Below are positions 1 to 7,072 of a DNA stretch of 39,585 bases, piece after piece. Every line of letters starts with the position of its first letter. Position 1 is the stretch's first letter. The stretch lies in NCBI GenBank assembly GCA_023663225.1, contig JAMPHU010000025.1:1-39585 (forward strand). Reading direction: 5' to 3'. Under the pieces are notes generated by a model, which did not search any database, was not told the origin of the DNA, and was given only the letters and a program-made list of their open reading frames with translations. The stretch comes from Candidatus Gastranaerophilales bacterium. Lineage in GTDB: Bacteria > Bacillota > Clostridia > Lachnospirales > Lachnospiraceae. A program made the position numbers and the translations under genes.

Positions 1-37
1 AATTTTCAAGGTACAAATTTATATCAAAGGTTGGTGA

Positions 38-289
38 CCTTTTGACACCCGAATCATATTAGAGAATCCAGAACTTCCACTACTTGTTTTTTGTGGTGAA
101 GATTCATGGCATGACGAGTATCCATATGAACAAGCAGATGCAAGCAGGGGAGAAATTAAAGAACTGACGTTTTATAATGGCTGGTGGATGGATAGTGGTG
201 ATTATGAGGACAAGTTATCAGATGATTTGTGTGATAAAGAGGAATATAGAAATTTATCAGATCATGAATATATTTTGATGATTGGCTAA
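38..289 (+). CDS. small acidic phage protein, 5' end unclear or frame-broken
   Basis: An open frame with no family I recognise. It reads RIILENPELPLLVF, then an acidic, aromatic-rich tail (GEDSWHDEYPYEQ, later NGWWMDSGDYED), ending in TAA at 287. The frame has a stop at 35-37 and no ATG before the conserved-looking part. A TTG at 31 behind AAAGG reads L-V-T-F and would join this frame if the TTTT run at about 40-43 were one T shorter. So this is either a frameshifted gene or one with an unusual start. The boundaries are uncertain; the protein-like character of the 3' two thirds is what supports it. Confidence 0.4.
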   Translation, partial: PFDTRIILENPELPLLVFCGEDSWHDEYPYEQADASRGEIKELTFYNGWWMDSGDYEDKLSDDLCDKEEYRNLSDHEYILMIG

Positions 290-365
290 AAGGTTGCTGA
301 TACAGAATTTGTAAAAGCTATTGTTATTTATGTAGGATAATTTAAAAGGGGTGGGTTGAACAAAT

Positions 366-554
366 ATGATTAAGCAAAAAGATTTAAATGATTATCTTAA
401 TGAGGATCCAAGTTTGACAGAAAAAATTACATATGAGCAATTTATAAATAGGCAAATTAAAGCGGAGAACAAAAAAACAATAGGAACTAATAATTTGGCA
501 TATAAGTTTAGTAAAGATGATGAGTGTATAGTAAATGGCAAAAATACAAGATGA
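366..554 (+). CDS. hypothetical small phage protein (62 aa)
   Basis: Short, lysine- and asparagine-rich soluble protein of unknown function. AAGGGGTGGG lies just upstream of the ATG. Its 3' end overlaps the start of the adenine methyltransferase gene by 20 bp, which suggests translational coupling. No signal peptide, membrane segment or metal-binding cysteines are seen. It could be a small accessory of the methyltransferase, but nothing in the sequence proves that. Confidence 0.55.
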   Translation: MIKQKDLNDYLNEDPSLTEKITYEQFINRQIKAENKKTIGTNNLAYKFSKDDECIVNGKNTR

Positions 555-1347
555 CAAGTATTATACCCCGCCAGATCTTGCAAAATATTGCGTGGATAAA
601 ACGAGACAGATAATTGGAGCGGATAACATTACAGAGTACATCGAACCCTCAGCAGGTTCAGGAGTATTTATTGACTATTTAGATAAACCTTATTGGGCTT
701 ATGATATTGTTCCAGAGGATAATAGAATTATCGAAGCGGATTGGTTGGGCATAACATTGGATTACAAAATCGGTAGATGTATTATTGGGAATCCGCCATA
801 TGGCGCAAACAATAGTTTGGCAATTAAATTCTATAAACATGCTGTGCCAATGTGTGATTATATATCATTTATATTATCTTATAGTCAATTAGATAATAAT
901 ATCCAAATGTACGAGTTTGATTTGATTTATAGTGAGGATCTTGGGTTGCAACATTATACAGACAGAAATCTGCATTGTTGTTTTAATATTTATAGAAGAC
1001 CTGAAAATGGCAGTTTAAATAAAAAGTATAATTTTAAAATTACTAAAGACATACATATTGTTGAATATAGGAGAAATGTTAAAAGAGATATTAATTATAA
1101 TACATTTGATATTGGAATTTGCGGGTATGGCAAAGGGATTATAGGAAATATTCCTAAATATTTAGGAGAATATGTTAAAGAATTTTATTTTGAAATCACT
1201 AATGAAATATATAAAGAGCAAATAATTGATCTAATTAAACATACAGATTGGGAAAAAGAAGTATGTAAAGGTATTTCTGGACAAGTTAGTCTACCTCAAT
1301 GGAAAATACATAAATATTTAAAACAAAAAATTCCAGAGTTAAATTAA
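535..1347 (+). CDS. N6-adenine DNA methyltransferase
   Basis: This protein should transfer a methyl group from S-adenosylmethionine to the N6 of adenine in DNA. EPSAGSG at residues 37-43 is the SAM-binding loop (motif I) and NPPYG at 86-90 is the catalytic NPPY motif (motif IV) of amino-methyltransferases. The N-terminal KYYTPPDLAKYC resembles EcoRI-type and Eco57I-like adenine methylases. At 270 aa it fits a stand-alone phage methylase. No endonuclease gene is visible beside it, so it probably protects phage DNA from host restriction or marks it for regulation rather than forming a restriction pair. The target sequence cannot be read from the protein. Confidence 0.85.
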   Translation: MAKIQDDKYYTPPDLAKYCVDKTRQIIGADNITEYIEPSAGSGVFIDYLDKPYWAYDIVPEDNRIIEADWLGITLDYKIGRCIIGNPPYGANNSLAIKFYKHAVPMCDYISFILSYSQLDNNIQMYEFDLIYSEDLGLQHYTDRNLHCCFNIYRRPENGSLNKKYNFKITKDIHIVEYRRNVKRDINYNTFDIGICGYGKGIIGNIPKYLGEYVKEFYFEITNEIYKEQIIDLIKHTDWEKEVCKGISGQVSLPQWKIHKYLKQKIPELN

Positions 1348-1397
1348 AATAATTTTTTCAAGAATATTAAAAGAATAAATATGGGGGTGTAGGATAT

Positions 1398-1595
1398 ATG
1401 CAATATATTTTAACAGAACATGAAATGAAGATGGGATGTGAGTTAATTGATGTATGGGAAACAGAAGAAATGACATTAGATGATACTTATATAGAACAGG
1501 ATAGGCTTAACGAGCAAGGATATTTTACTATAATACATTGTACTGACGCTGAACAGGATTTGTACAAAATATCTGTTTTCCAGAGAAATCAGTAA
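1398..1595 (+). CDS. hypothetical small phage protein (65 aa)
   Basis: A short acidic protein beginning MQYILTEHEMKMG, preceded by a GGGGGTGTAGG ribosome binding site. No family is recognised. It lies between the methylase and the DNA ligase on the same strand with short gaps, so it is probably part of the same transcript. Confidence 0.55.
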   Translation: MQYILTEHEMKMGCELIDVWETEEMTLDDTYIEQDRLNEQGYFTIIHCTDAEQDLYKISVFQRNQ

Positions 1596-1628
1596 ACAAA
1601 ATATGTGTTCGAAAGGAGGAGAATGTGA

Positions 1629-2918
1629 TTGAAGGAAGTAATTAAGATATTTAAGCAAATTCAGGAGACAAGCAGCCTTAATGATAAGAAAGCAATTATT
1701 ACTGCAAATAAGGACAATGAGTTATTTAAGGAATGTTTGAAATTTTTATTAGATGGAAATATTGTGACAGGAATCAGTACAAAGAAAATTAAGAAGAAAG
1801 TAACTCCAAGTTCTGAACTAGCACCATATTACTTGTGTGTACATAGCACGTTTAAGGAAGTAATGAAATATCTTCAAAAAAATAACACTGGAAAAGACGA
1901 AGATATTTATGAGATTCAATCATTTTTATCTGGTCATGAAGATGATAGAGAATTTTATGAACAAATGATTACAAAAACTTTTAGGTTGGGAGCAGATGCT
2001 AAGTTAGTAAATAAATGTATTCATGGGTTGATCACTGCTTTTGATGTAATGCTTGGAACTCCGATTGACAAAGTAAGATTAATGGGTGATGAGTGGATAT
2101 CCATATCAAGAAAACTTAATGGAACAAGATGCGCCTTTGTCGGTGATAAATGTATGACAAGACAGGGTAAAGAATATAAGGGGCTTAATCATATTATTAA
2201 AGACTTACATAGTTTAGGACTGAAAAATTGTTTTGTAGATGGTGAATTGTTATATAAAAATGAAGAAGGATTATCTGACTCAGAAGCATTCCAAAAAGGC
2301 ACAGGCATCGCAATGAGCAAAGATAATGACAAGTCTGATTTGAAATTAGTGATTTTTGATGTATTCCCATTAGAAGAATTTTGGACTGGTAAATCAAAAG
2401 AATCATATTGCAAACGCAAGCAAAAATTACTTGAAATAAAAGCAGATATTAAGTTATTTAATGATAGCAGAAATATAGAAGTGGTACAAATGTGTTACGA
2501 AGGTACAGATCATACAGAAATATGGAAATGGTTGGATTATGCTGAAGAAAATGATTGGGAAGGAATTATTCTTAATTTAGACACTCCATATGAATGTAAA
2601 AGAACAAAAAACTTGATCAAAGTAAAGCACTTTCTAAATTGCGATATAAAATGTACTGGTATTGAAGAAGGATCAGGACGTAACAAAGGGACGTGTGGAG
2701 CATTAGTATGTGATTATAAAGGTTTTCCTGTGAATGTTGGATCTGGGTTTTCTGATGATGATAGAAAACATTTTTGGCAGTATCCAGAAGATGTGGTAGG
2801 AAAAATTGTTTCTGTAAAATATAAGGAAGAAACAAAGAATAAAGATGGTGGTATTTCGATTCAATTTCCGGTATTTGAATCTGTAAGATTTGATAAAAGT
2901 GAACCAAGCTATAATTAA
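1629..2918 (+). CDS. ATP-dependent DNA ligase
   Basis: Joins nicks in duplex DNA through an enzyme-AMP intermediate. The nucleotidyltransferase motifs occur in the right order: KLNGTR at 162-167 (motif I, K162 the adenylated lysine), VDGELL at about 203-208 (motif III), VIFDVFP at 241-247 (motif IIIa), EGIIL at 311-315 (motif IV) and LIKVKHF at 329-335 (motif V). About 90 residues of OB-fold follow, and about 150 helical residues precede the core. Bacterial housekeeping ligases use NAD, so an ATP-type ligase here fits a phage replication gene. The start is a TTG seven bases after AAAGGAGGAG. Confidence 0.9.
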   Translation: MKEVIKIFKQIQETSSLNDKKAIITANKDNELFKECLKFLLDGNIVTGISTKKIKKKVTPSSELAPYYLCVHSTFKEVMKYLQKNNTGKDEDIYEIQSFLSGHEDDREFYEQMITKTFRLGADAKLVNKCIHGLITAFDVMLGTPIDKVRLMGDEWISISRKLNGTRCAFVGDKCMTRQGKEYKGLNHIIKDLHSLGLKNCFVDGELLYKNEEGLSDSEAFQKGTGIAMSKDNDKSDLKLVIFDVFPLEEFWTGKSKESYCKRKQKLLEIKADIKLFNDSRNIEVVQMCYEGTDHTEIWKWLDYAEENDWEGIILNLDTPYECKRTKNLIKVKHFLNCDIKCTGIEEGSGRNKGTCGALVCDYKGFPVNVGSGFSDDDRKHFWQYPEDVVGKIVSVKYKEETKNKDGGISIQFPVFESVRFDKSEPSYN

Positions 2919-3011
2919 TTTATTTGAAGTCTGGCAAACTTTAAATAGAGAAAGAATAAATGTAACTCATAAACACATACACATAAAATTCAAATTTCAT
3001 AGGAGAAAAAA

Positions 3012-3698
3012 TTGAACAGAAAGATAAAAATTTTGCTGTCAATAGTGATAGTTTCTTTAAGTGCGCTTGTTATCCCACTAAAAGGTCATAATGAAAATAT
3101 TAAAACTAGTACTAAAAAAGAGCATACTCTATTAGCAGAAAGCGCAGAAATTCAAGTAAAACAGATGAATTCTTCAAGACAATTATCAATAAATTTTGAA
3201 ATTGATGAAGCGGTAAAAGAAATGAATCAAAAGATGACAGAGATAGAATCAGTTCAAGATAAAAAAGAATGGTTTATTGCCTACAAAAATATTATTGATG
3301 AGTATTTATACATAATAGACCCACCTGAAACTATATATGATTATTTTTCTGCTGAAGAGTTGGATTTACTTTTTCATGTGGTACAAGCAGAAGTTGGTGA
3401 TGAATATTCTTTTGAGCAGAAATCAAATGTGGCGGAAGTCATTTTTAATAGGCTAGAACATGAAAGATTTCCAGATGTTTTACCAGAGATTCTTACGCCA
3501 GATCAATTCCAACCAATATCAAACGGAAGCTATAAAAAGGCTGAAGTATCAGAAGATACAATTTTAGCTTGTGAATATGCTTTCCAAATAGGAACGGGAA
3601 AAGAAGAATGCTTATTTTTTGATAGTAATAATACTTTGAATTATGAATTTGTTTGGAACGATGGGATTCATAATTTTTATAAATACAGAGAGGATTAA
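3012..3698 (+). CDS. secreted SleB-type cell wall hydrolase
   Basis: An exported peptidoglycan hydrolase of the SleB (Hydrolase_2) family. The N-terminus MNRKIKILLSIVIVSLSAL is a signal peptide or membrane anchor, followed by a helical stretch. The C-terminal domain from about residue 112 carries the family pattern: VVQAEVGDE with E127 the likely catalytic glutamate, SNVAEVIFNRL at 138-148, and LTPDQFQP. Such domains cleave spore cortex or vegetative wall glycan. TTG start at 3012 after AGGAGA. It sits among replication and nucleotide genes rather than in a lysis cassette (no holin is seen), so a role in wall remodelling during infection or host spore biology is as likely as lysis. Confidence 0.8.
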   Translation: MNRKIKILLSIVIVSLSALVIPLKGHNENIKTSTKKEHTLLAESAEIQVKQMNSSRQLSINFEIDEAVKEMNQKMTEIESVQDKKEWFIAYKNIIDEYLYIIDPPETIYDYFSAEELDLLFHVVQAEVGDEYSFEQKSNVAEVIFNRLEHERFPDVLPEILTPDQFQPISNGSYKKAEVSEDTILACEYAFQIGTGKEECLFFDSNNTLNYEFVWNDGIHNFYKYRED

Positions 3699-3702
3699 GA
3701 AA

Positions 3703-3939
3703 ATGCCAAGAATAAAAATTAAATTATTAACACCAGAATTAATTGCTGACTTTATTAATATTTGTTCTAAATATGAGTGTGATATTAATTTGTATGACGG
3801 AAGGAATATAGTGGACGCGAAATCTTTAATTGGAGTTTTTGCAATGGCACAAGGTAAGCCGTTAGAAGTACAAGCTATTACTTCTGATGAGAATGTTGTT
3901 ACAAGTTTTATTGAAGATATGAAGAAATTTAAAGTGTAA
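3703..3939 (+). CDS. HPr-like protein lacking the phosphocarrier histidine
   Basis: 78 residues with an HPr-fold pattern: a first strand, a helix FINICSKYECDINLY like the HPr stretch before Ser46, AKSLIGVFAMAQGK matching the KSIMGVMSLG motif around regulatory Ser46 (here S41), then EVQAIT and a final helix. The His15 loop (normally HARP) is replaced by KLLTPELI, so it cannot accept phosphate from enzyme I as HPr does. The start chosen is the ATG at 3703 after AGAGAGGA; an upstream in-frame ATG would overlap the wall hydrolase gene by 56 bp. It may bind an HPr partner such as HPr kinase or a CcpA-like regulator; that is inference. Confidence 0.6.
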   Translation: MPRIKIKLLTPELIADFINICSKYECDINLYDGRNIVDAKSLIGVFAMAQGKPLEVQAITSDENVVTSFIEDMKKFKV

Positions 3940-3954
3940 AGGAGAAAAGAAAAT

Positions 3955-4677
3955 ATGAGAGTAAAGGTAAATAGTATTACAGGTTTTGAAGATGCTTTTG
4001 TGGCAATGTACATAAGCAAAAGAACTTGGACACCAGAGTTAGATATGGAAATTAGGAATGTATGTAGTAATGTATTAGATGCTCATGGAAATCTTAAAAA
4101 CTGTGATGTGGACAGTTTGAATAAATTTAATAATTGGTTATTAATGTTGTTAAAAATGGGGAAGAAACATATTACAGTTCTTAGATTTATTGATATTTCT
4201 ATAATGACAGAGGGATTGCATAGAGCAGGGCAAGATGATGTAGATTCTCACGCAAGAAGATTTGATAATAGAATTATTAGAAGCAGCACAAGACTTGCTA
4301 CATTTTCAGATGATGAAATGTCAGATTTTTATAAAGATAAAGTAATTACTACAAATAAAGCATTAAATATTCTTGGTATTGATATTCCTGATTCTTTTGA
4401 ATATGAAGGCACAAAATATGTAAAGTCACCTAATGGATATGTAAAAGAAGAGTATGAAAACAATAAAGATGTAAAGCGTGGTTTATATATGTTGAGTATT
4501 CCCAGTAATTTTGTATCAAAGATTAATTTATGCGAATGGGGACATGTATTTCAACAGCGAAATCAGGACGGAGGTGCTAACCCAGAAGTAAAAGAATGGG
4601 CTGAAGAAGTAATGAAACAGATAACAAAATTCCATGAGCAGATTACTAGAGAATATGTTTTAAGTATTGAAAATTGA
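3955..4677 (+). CDS. ThyX-like flavin-dependent thymidylate synthase homologue
   Basis: 240 residues with the layout of ThyX, which makes dTMP from dUMP using FAD and methylenetetrahydrofolate. The signature RHRX7S is present as LHR-AGQDDVD-S at 88-98, so the first arginine is leucine. The preceding HITVLRFIDISIM matches the ThyX strand and helix before that motif. The C-terminal stretch NLCEWGHVFQQR, then A-x-PEVKEWAEEVM, matches the ThyX segment with the conserved arginine and AQxEIR helix. AAAGGAGAAAAG precedes the ATG. Neighbouring NMP kinase and dUTPase genes support a dUMP-related role. The changed motif makes a divergent activity possible. Confidence 0.6.
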   Translation: MRVKVNSITGFEDAFVAMYISKRTWTPELDMEIRNVCSNVLDAHGNLKNCDVDSLNKFNNWLLMLLKMGKKHITVLRFIDISIMTEGLHRAGQDDVDSHARRFDNRIIRSSTRLATFSDDEMSDFYKDKVITTNKALNILGIDIPDSFEYEGTKYVKSPNGYVKEEYENNKDVKRGLYMLSIPSNFVSKINLCEWGHVFQQRNQDGGANPEVKEWAEEVMKQITKFHEQITREYVLSIEN

Positions 4678-4691
4678 GGAGAAGAATATAT

Positions 4692-5264
4692 ATGATTATT
4701 GTTTTATTAGGGGCTTCCGGTTCTGGGAAGTCCACAATTGAAAATGAATTAGCAACACATCATGGCTTTGAAAAGATTATTTCATACACCACACGCAAAC
4801 CTAGAGATGGAGAAGTGAATGGTAAAGACTACTTTTTTACAGAGAATAACACTTTCGCAGCTATGATTAATACTGGCGTAATGGCAGAATATGACGAATA
4901 TTCTCAGGGCAGATTATACGGTACATTAAAATCTGATTATACAGACGGTGACAAGGTGGTAGTTCTTACGCCTAATGGAATACGTCAGCTAAAACAGAGT
5001 TGTCCAAATGATAATATTTTTACTGTACTTGTAAATGCCAATCTTGGTACAAGGGTAAAAAGGTATATAGACAGATGTGGTGTAGATAAATTCAACTTTG
5101 ATGATAAGAATGAAATTGGTGCTAGAGTAGAGTGCGATTTCGGGATGTTTTTAGGTTTAGATAAAGAAGTAAATTTAATAGTAGATAATAATGAGGGAAC
5201 TGATATTGATGAAATAATTAAAATTATTTTGGATTATACAAATAGAAATGGAGGAAAACAATAA
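4692..5264 (+). CDS. guanylate-kinase-like deoxynucleoside monophosphate kinase
   Basis: P-loop kinase that should phosphorylate a (d)NMP to a (d)NDP. GASGSGKS at residues 7-14 is the Walker A loop. ISYTTRKPRDGE and GKDYFF form the guanylate kinase signature that binds GMP. At 190 aa it is about the size of bacterial Gmk, but the C-terminal half is divergent, so the nucleotide specificity may differ. The ATG at 4692 is chosen because GAGGAGAAG lies 8 bases upstream; an in-frame TTG at 4674 would overlap the ThyX-like gene. The stop overlaps the next ATG by one base (TAATG). Confidence 0.75.
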   Translation: MIIVLLGASGSGKSTIENELATHHGFEKIISYTTRKPRDGEVNGKDYFFTENNTFAAMINTGVMAEYDEYSQGRLYGTLKSDYTDGDKVVVLTPNGIRQLKQSCPNDNIFTVLVNANLGTRVKRYIDRCGVDKFNFDDKNEIGARVECDFGMFLGLDKEVNLIVDNNEGTDIDEIIKIILDYTNRNGGKQ

Positions 5265-5719
5265 TGAATCGTAGTGTATATTTGGCAGGCGCAATGAGTT
5301 GTTATTTTAATACAAAACGGCACGATTACCCAAAACAATGGCGAGAGGATGTTAAGCAGTATGTTAAAGAACATTATGAAGGCATTAATATTATATCTCC
5401 AACTGATTTTTATGAAGTCGGTAAAAATGATCATAAATCTGAGTCTGAAGTTATACGATTTGATCTTAGAATGGTTAGAGAGTCAGATGTTGTATTAGTA
5501 AATCTTAGGGACTTAGATAAATCTCTTGGTACATCAGATGAAATATTTTATGCGTTTATTAAGGGGAAACCAATAATTGGCTTTTTAGAAGATGAGGAAG
5601 AATATAAAAATATTCATCCATGGAAGATTGAACAGATTGACCGGATAGAAACTGGTAAAAGAGCTATTAAAAATGCACTCGAATATATATATAGTTATTA
5701 TGTAGATAAAGAATATTAA
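5264..5719 (+). CDS. nucleoside 2-deoxyribosyltransferase-like protein
   Basis: 151 residues with the Rossmann-like pattern of nucleoside 2-deoxyribosyltransferases: VYLAGAMS at the N-terminus, W-R-E-D in the first helix, a strand with ISPTDF, SDVVLVNL, then LGTSDEIFYAFIKGKPIIGF. These enzymes swap the base of a deoxynucleoside or hydrolyse deoxynucleotides (as in DNPH1 and MazZ relatives). Its start overlaps the stop of the NMP kinase gene, so the two are probably translated together. Base salvage or cleansing of an unwanted dNMP are both possible. Confidence 0.7.
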   Translation: MNRSVYLAGAMSCYFNTKRHDYPKQWREDVKQYVKEHYEGINIISPTDFYEVGKNDHKSESEVIRFDLRMVRESDVVLVNLRDLDKSLGTSDEIFYAFIKGKPIIGFLEDEEEYKNIHPWKIEQIDRIETGKRAIKNALEYIYSYYVDKEY

Positions 5720-5739
5720 TTTAGAAGGAGATGTATGGC

Positions 5740-6000
5740 ATGAAAAAGGTGTTATGTTATATTAAAGCGATCCCGTTGTATTTAAGAACTGGAGTATGGA
5801 GTCCACACATGTATGAAGAAATATCGAGGGAGCAGGGAATTATTATTTCTACAGATCATGGATTTAGAATTTCAGACATTTTAGCACATAAAGATAACGA
5901 AAAGGTTCACCCAAAAGCTGTGATTATAAAAAATAAATGTGTATATTGTGGGCATAAGGATATATCCTGGTATGATCGAGAGCCATTTATTATTAAATAA
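5740..6000 (+). CDS. hypothetical protein with C-terminal CxxC
   Basis: 86 residues starting MKKVLCYIKAIPLYLRTG. The ATG at 5740 is preferred over that at 5731 because AGAAGGAG ends nine bases before it. A CVYCGH motif near residue 70 resembles half of a zinc ribbon. The protein has no clear membrane segment. I do not recognise a function; it is co-directional with the nucleotide genes. Confidence 0.6.
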   Translation: MKKVLCYIKAIPLYLRTGVWSPHMYEEISREQGIIISTDHGFRISDILAHKDNEKVHPKAVIIKNKCVYCGHKDISWYDREPFIIK

Positions 6001-6049
6001 CGAAATGCATGTTTAAAGGCAAAAATAAAGATAAGAGGTGAATTTATAT

Positions 6050-6226
6050 TTGTTTATAGAAATATTTTACATATTATCCTGTCTAGGATTAAGTTGTGTA
6101 TATGGGTTTGGAATATATGAAGGCGTTAAAAATAATAATAAATTTGAAATAATATATGATTCTGTTGTAGCTGGTATTATTATTGTTATGGCAATTTTGG
6201 AAATAGTAGAAGATTTTATTAGTTAA
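6050..6226 (+). CDS. small two-helix membrane protein
   Basis: About 58 residues with two hydrophobic stretches, FYILSCLGLSCVYGFGIY and SVVAGIIIVMAILEIV, joined by a short polar loop with lysines and asparagines. The TTG at 6050 follows AAGAGGTG at good spacing; the alternative GTG at 6038 lies inside that site. Function unknown. A holin-like or membrane-targeting role cannot be told from the sequence. Confidence 0.5.
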   Translation: MFIEIFYILSCLGLSCVYGFGIYEGVKNNNKFEIIYDSVVAGIIIVMAILEIVEDFIS

Positions 6227-6243
6227 GGGGAAAGGAGAAGTAA

Positions 6244-6339
6244 TTGTTAAGTGGATTAATAGAAGGGCTGATTGTTGCATGGATGTTAGTTCAGTTTAAT
6301 GTAGATAAAATTTGTATTGAGGTTTTACAACATAAATGA
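6244..6339 (+). CDS. 31-residue hydrophobic peptide
   Basis: TTG start at 6244 behind a strong AAAGGAG site, encoding a short peptide with one hydrophobic segment (LIEGLIVAWMLVQF) and ending in TGA at 6337. It lies between the small membrane protein and the NadR-like kinase. The good ribosome binding site and clean spacing argue that it is translated; function unknown. Confidence 0.4.
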   Translation: MLSGLIEGLIVAWMLVQFNVDKICIEVLQHK

Positions 6340-6355
6340 GAGGAATGATTAAATA

Positions 6356-6886
6356 TTGAATACAATCGTAATAAATTTATTTGGTGAACCATCGGCAGGT
6401 AAAAGTACCTGTGCTATGGATATTACTGCAAGACTGAAAAGAAAAGGTATTAATGCAGAATATGTTTCGGAATTTGCAAAAGATAAAGTGTATGAAAACA
6501 ACGGAGAAGTATTTAAACATCAAGAATATTTGTTTGGTAAACAGTCATTTAAAATGGGTAGAGTAAGAGATAAAGTACAGGTTATGGTAGTTGATTCACC
6601 GTTACTGCTATGTGCTGTATATAACAAAGATGATACTCTTGGAGAAGATTTTAATAAGACTGTTCTAAATATATTTAATTCATATGATAACAGAAACTAT
6701 TTATTGGCAAGACATCATGCTTACGAAAATGAGGGAAGATTTCAAAATGAGGCTGAAGCGCAGAAAGTAAGAGAAGAGATTATGGATAAACTTGAAGAAT
6801 ATAATATTGATTATGAATTAACTACGTCTTATGAAAAAAGTTGCGAAAAGATAGCAGACCAAATTGCAAGGGAGATTAAAGGATAA
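6356..6886 (+). CDS. NadR-like P-loop nucleotide kinase (AAA_28 type)
   Basis: 176 residues with GEPSAGKST at 10-18 (Walker A), AEYVSEFAKD, and VQVMVVDSPLL as the Walker B strand. This layout matches the NadR kinase domain / AAA_28 family found often in phages, which phosphorylates a nucleoside or nicotinamide riboside. The start is a TTG at 6356 downstream of GAGAGGA. Its position among NMP kinase, deoxyribosyltransferase and ribonucleotide reductase genes supports a role in nucleotide supply. The exact substrate is not readable. Confidence 0.65.
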   Translation: MNTIVINLFGEPSAGKSTCAMDITARLKRKGINAEYVSEFAKDKVYENNGEVFKHQEYLFGKQSFKMGRVRDKVQVMVVDSPLLLCAVYNKDDTLGEDFNKTVLNIFNSYDNRNYLLARHHAYENEGRFQNEAEAQKVREEIMDKLEEYNIDYELTTSYEKSCEKIADQIAREIKG

Positions 6887-7047
6887 TGAACAGTAAAGGA
6901 CATTTATATATCAGTTTAACAAAGTCTGGTATTAGAGTAATTGGTGGGATTGTCTCGCTTATTAAGAAATCTGTTGTTCCACTTGCAGTAGGTATTATTG
7001 TTGCTGAAGCTGGTGGAGTGTTAGAAGAATTGGTTGATGAGAGATAA
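6886..7047 (+). CDS. 53-residue hypothetical protein upstream of nrdD
   Basis: Begins MNSKGHLYISLTKSG and contains a central hydrophobic segment VVPLAVGIIVAEAGGV, ending ELVDER. The ATG overlaps the stop of the kinase gene (TAATG), typical of coupled phage genes, and the stop lies 26 bases before the preferred nrdD start. One amphipathic or membrane helix is plausible. No function is known to me; its tight placement suggests co-expression with nrdD. Confidence 0.5.
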   Translation: MNSKGHLYISLTKSGIRVIGGIVSLIKKSVVPLAVGIIVAEAGGVLEELVDER

Positions 7048-7072
7048 AAATGAATCTGGAGGAATAAGGTAT

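Noticed and set aside
535-2918. Restriction-modification pair made by the methylase and its neighbours
   Set aside because: The neighbours are a 65-residue protein and an ATP-dependent ligase; no nuclease motif is seen near the methylase.
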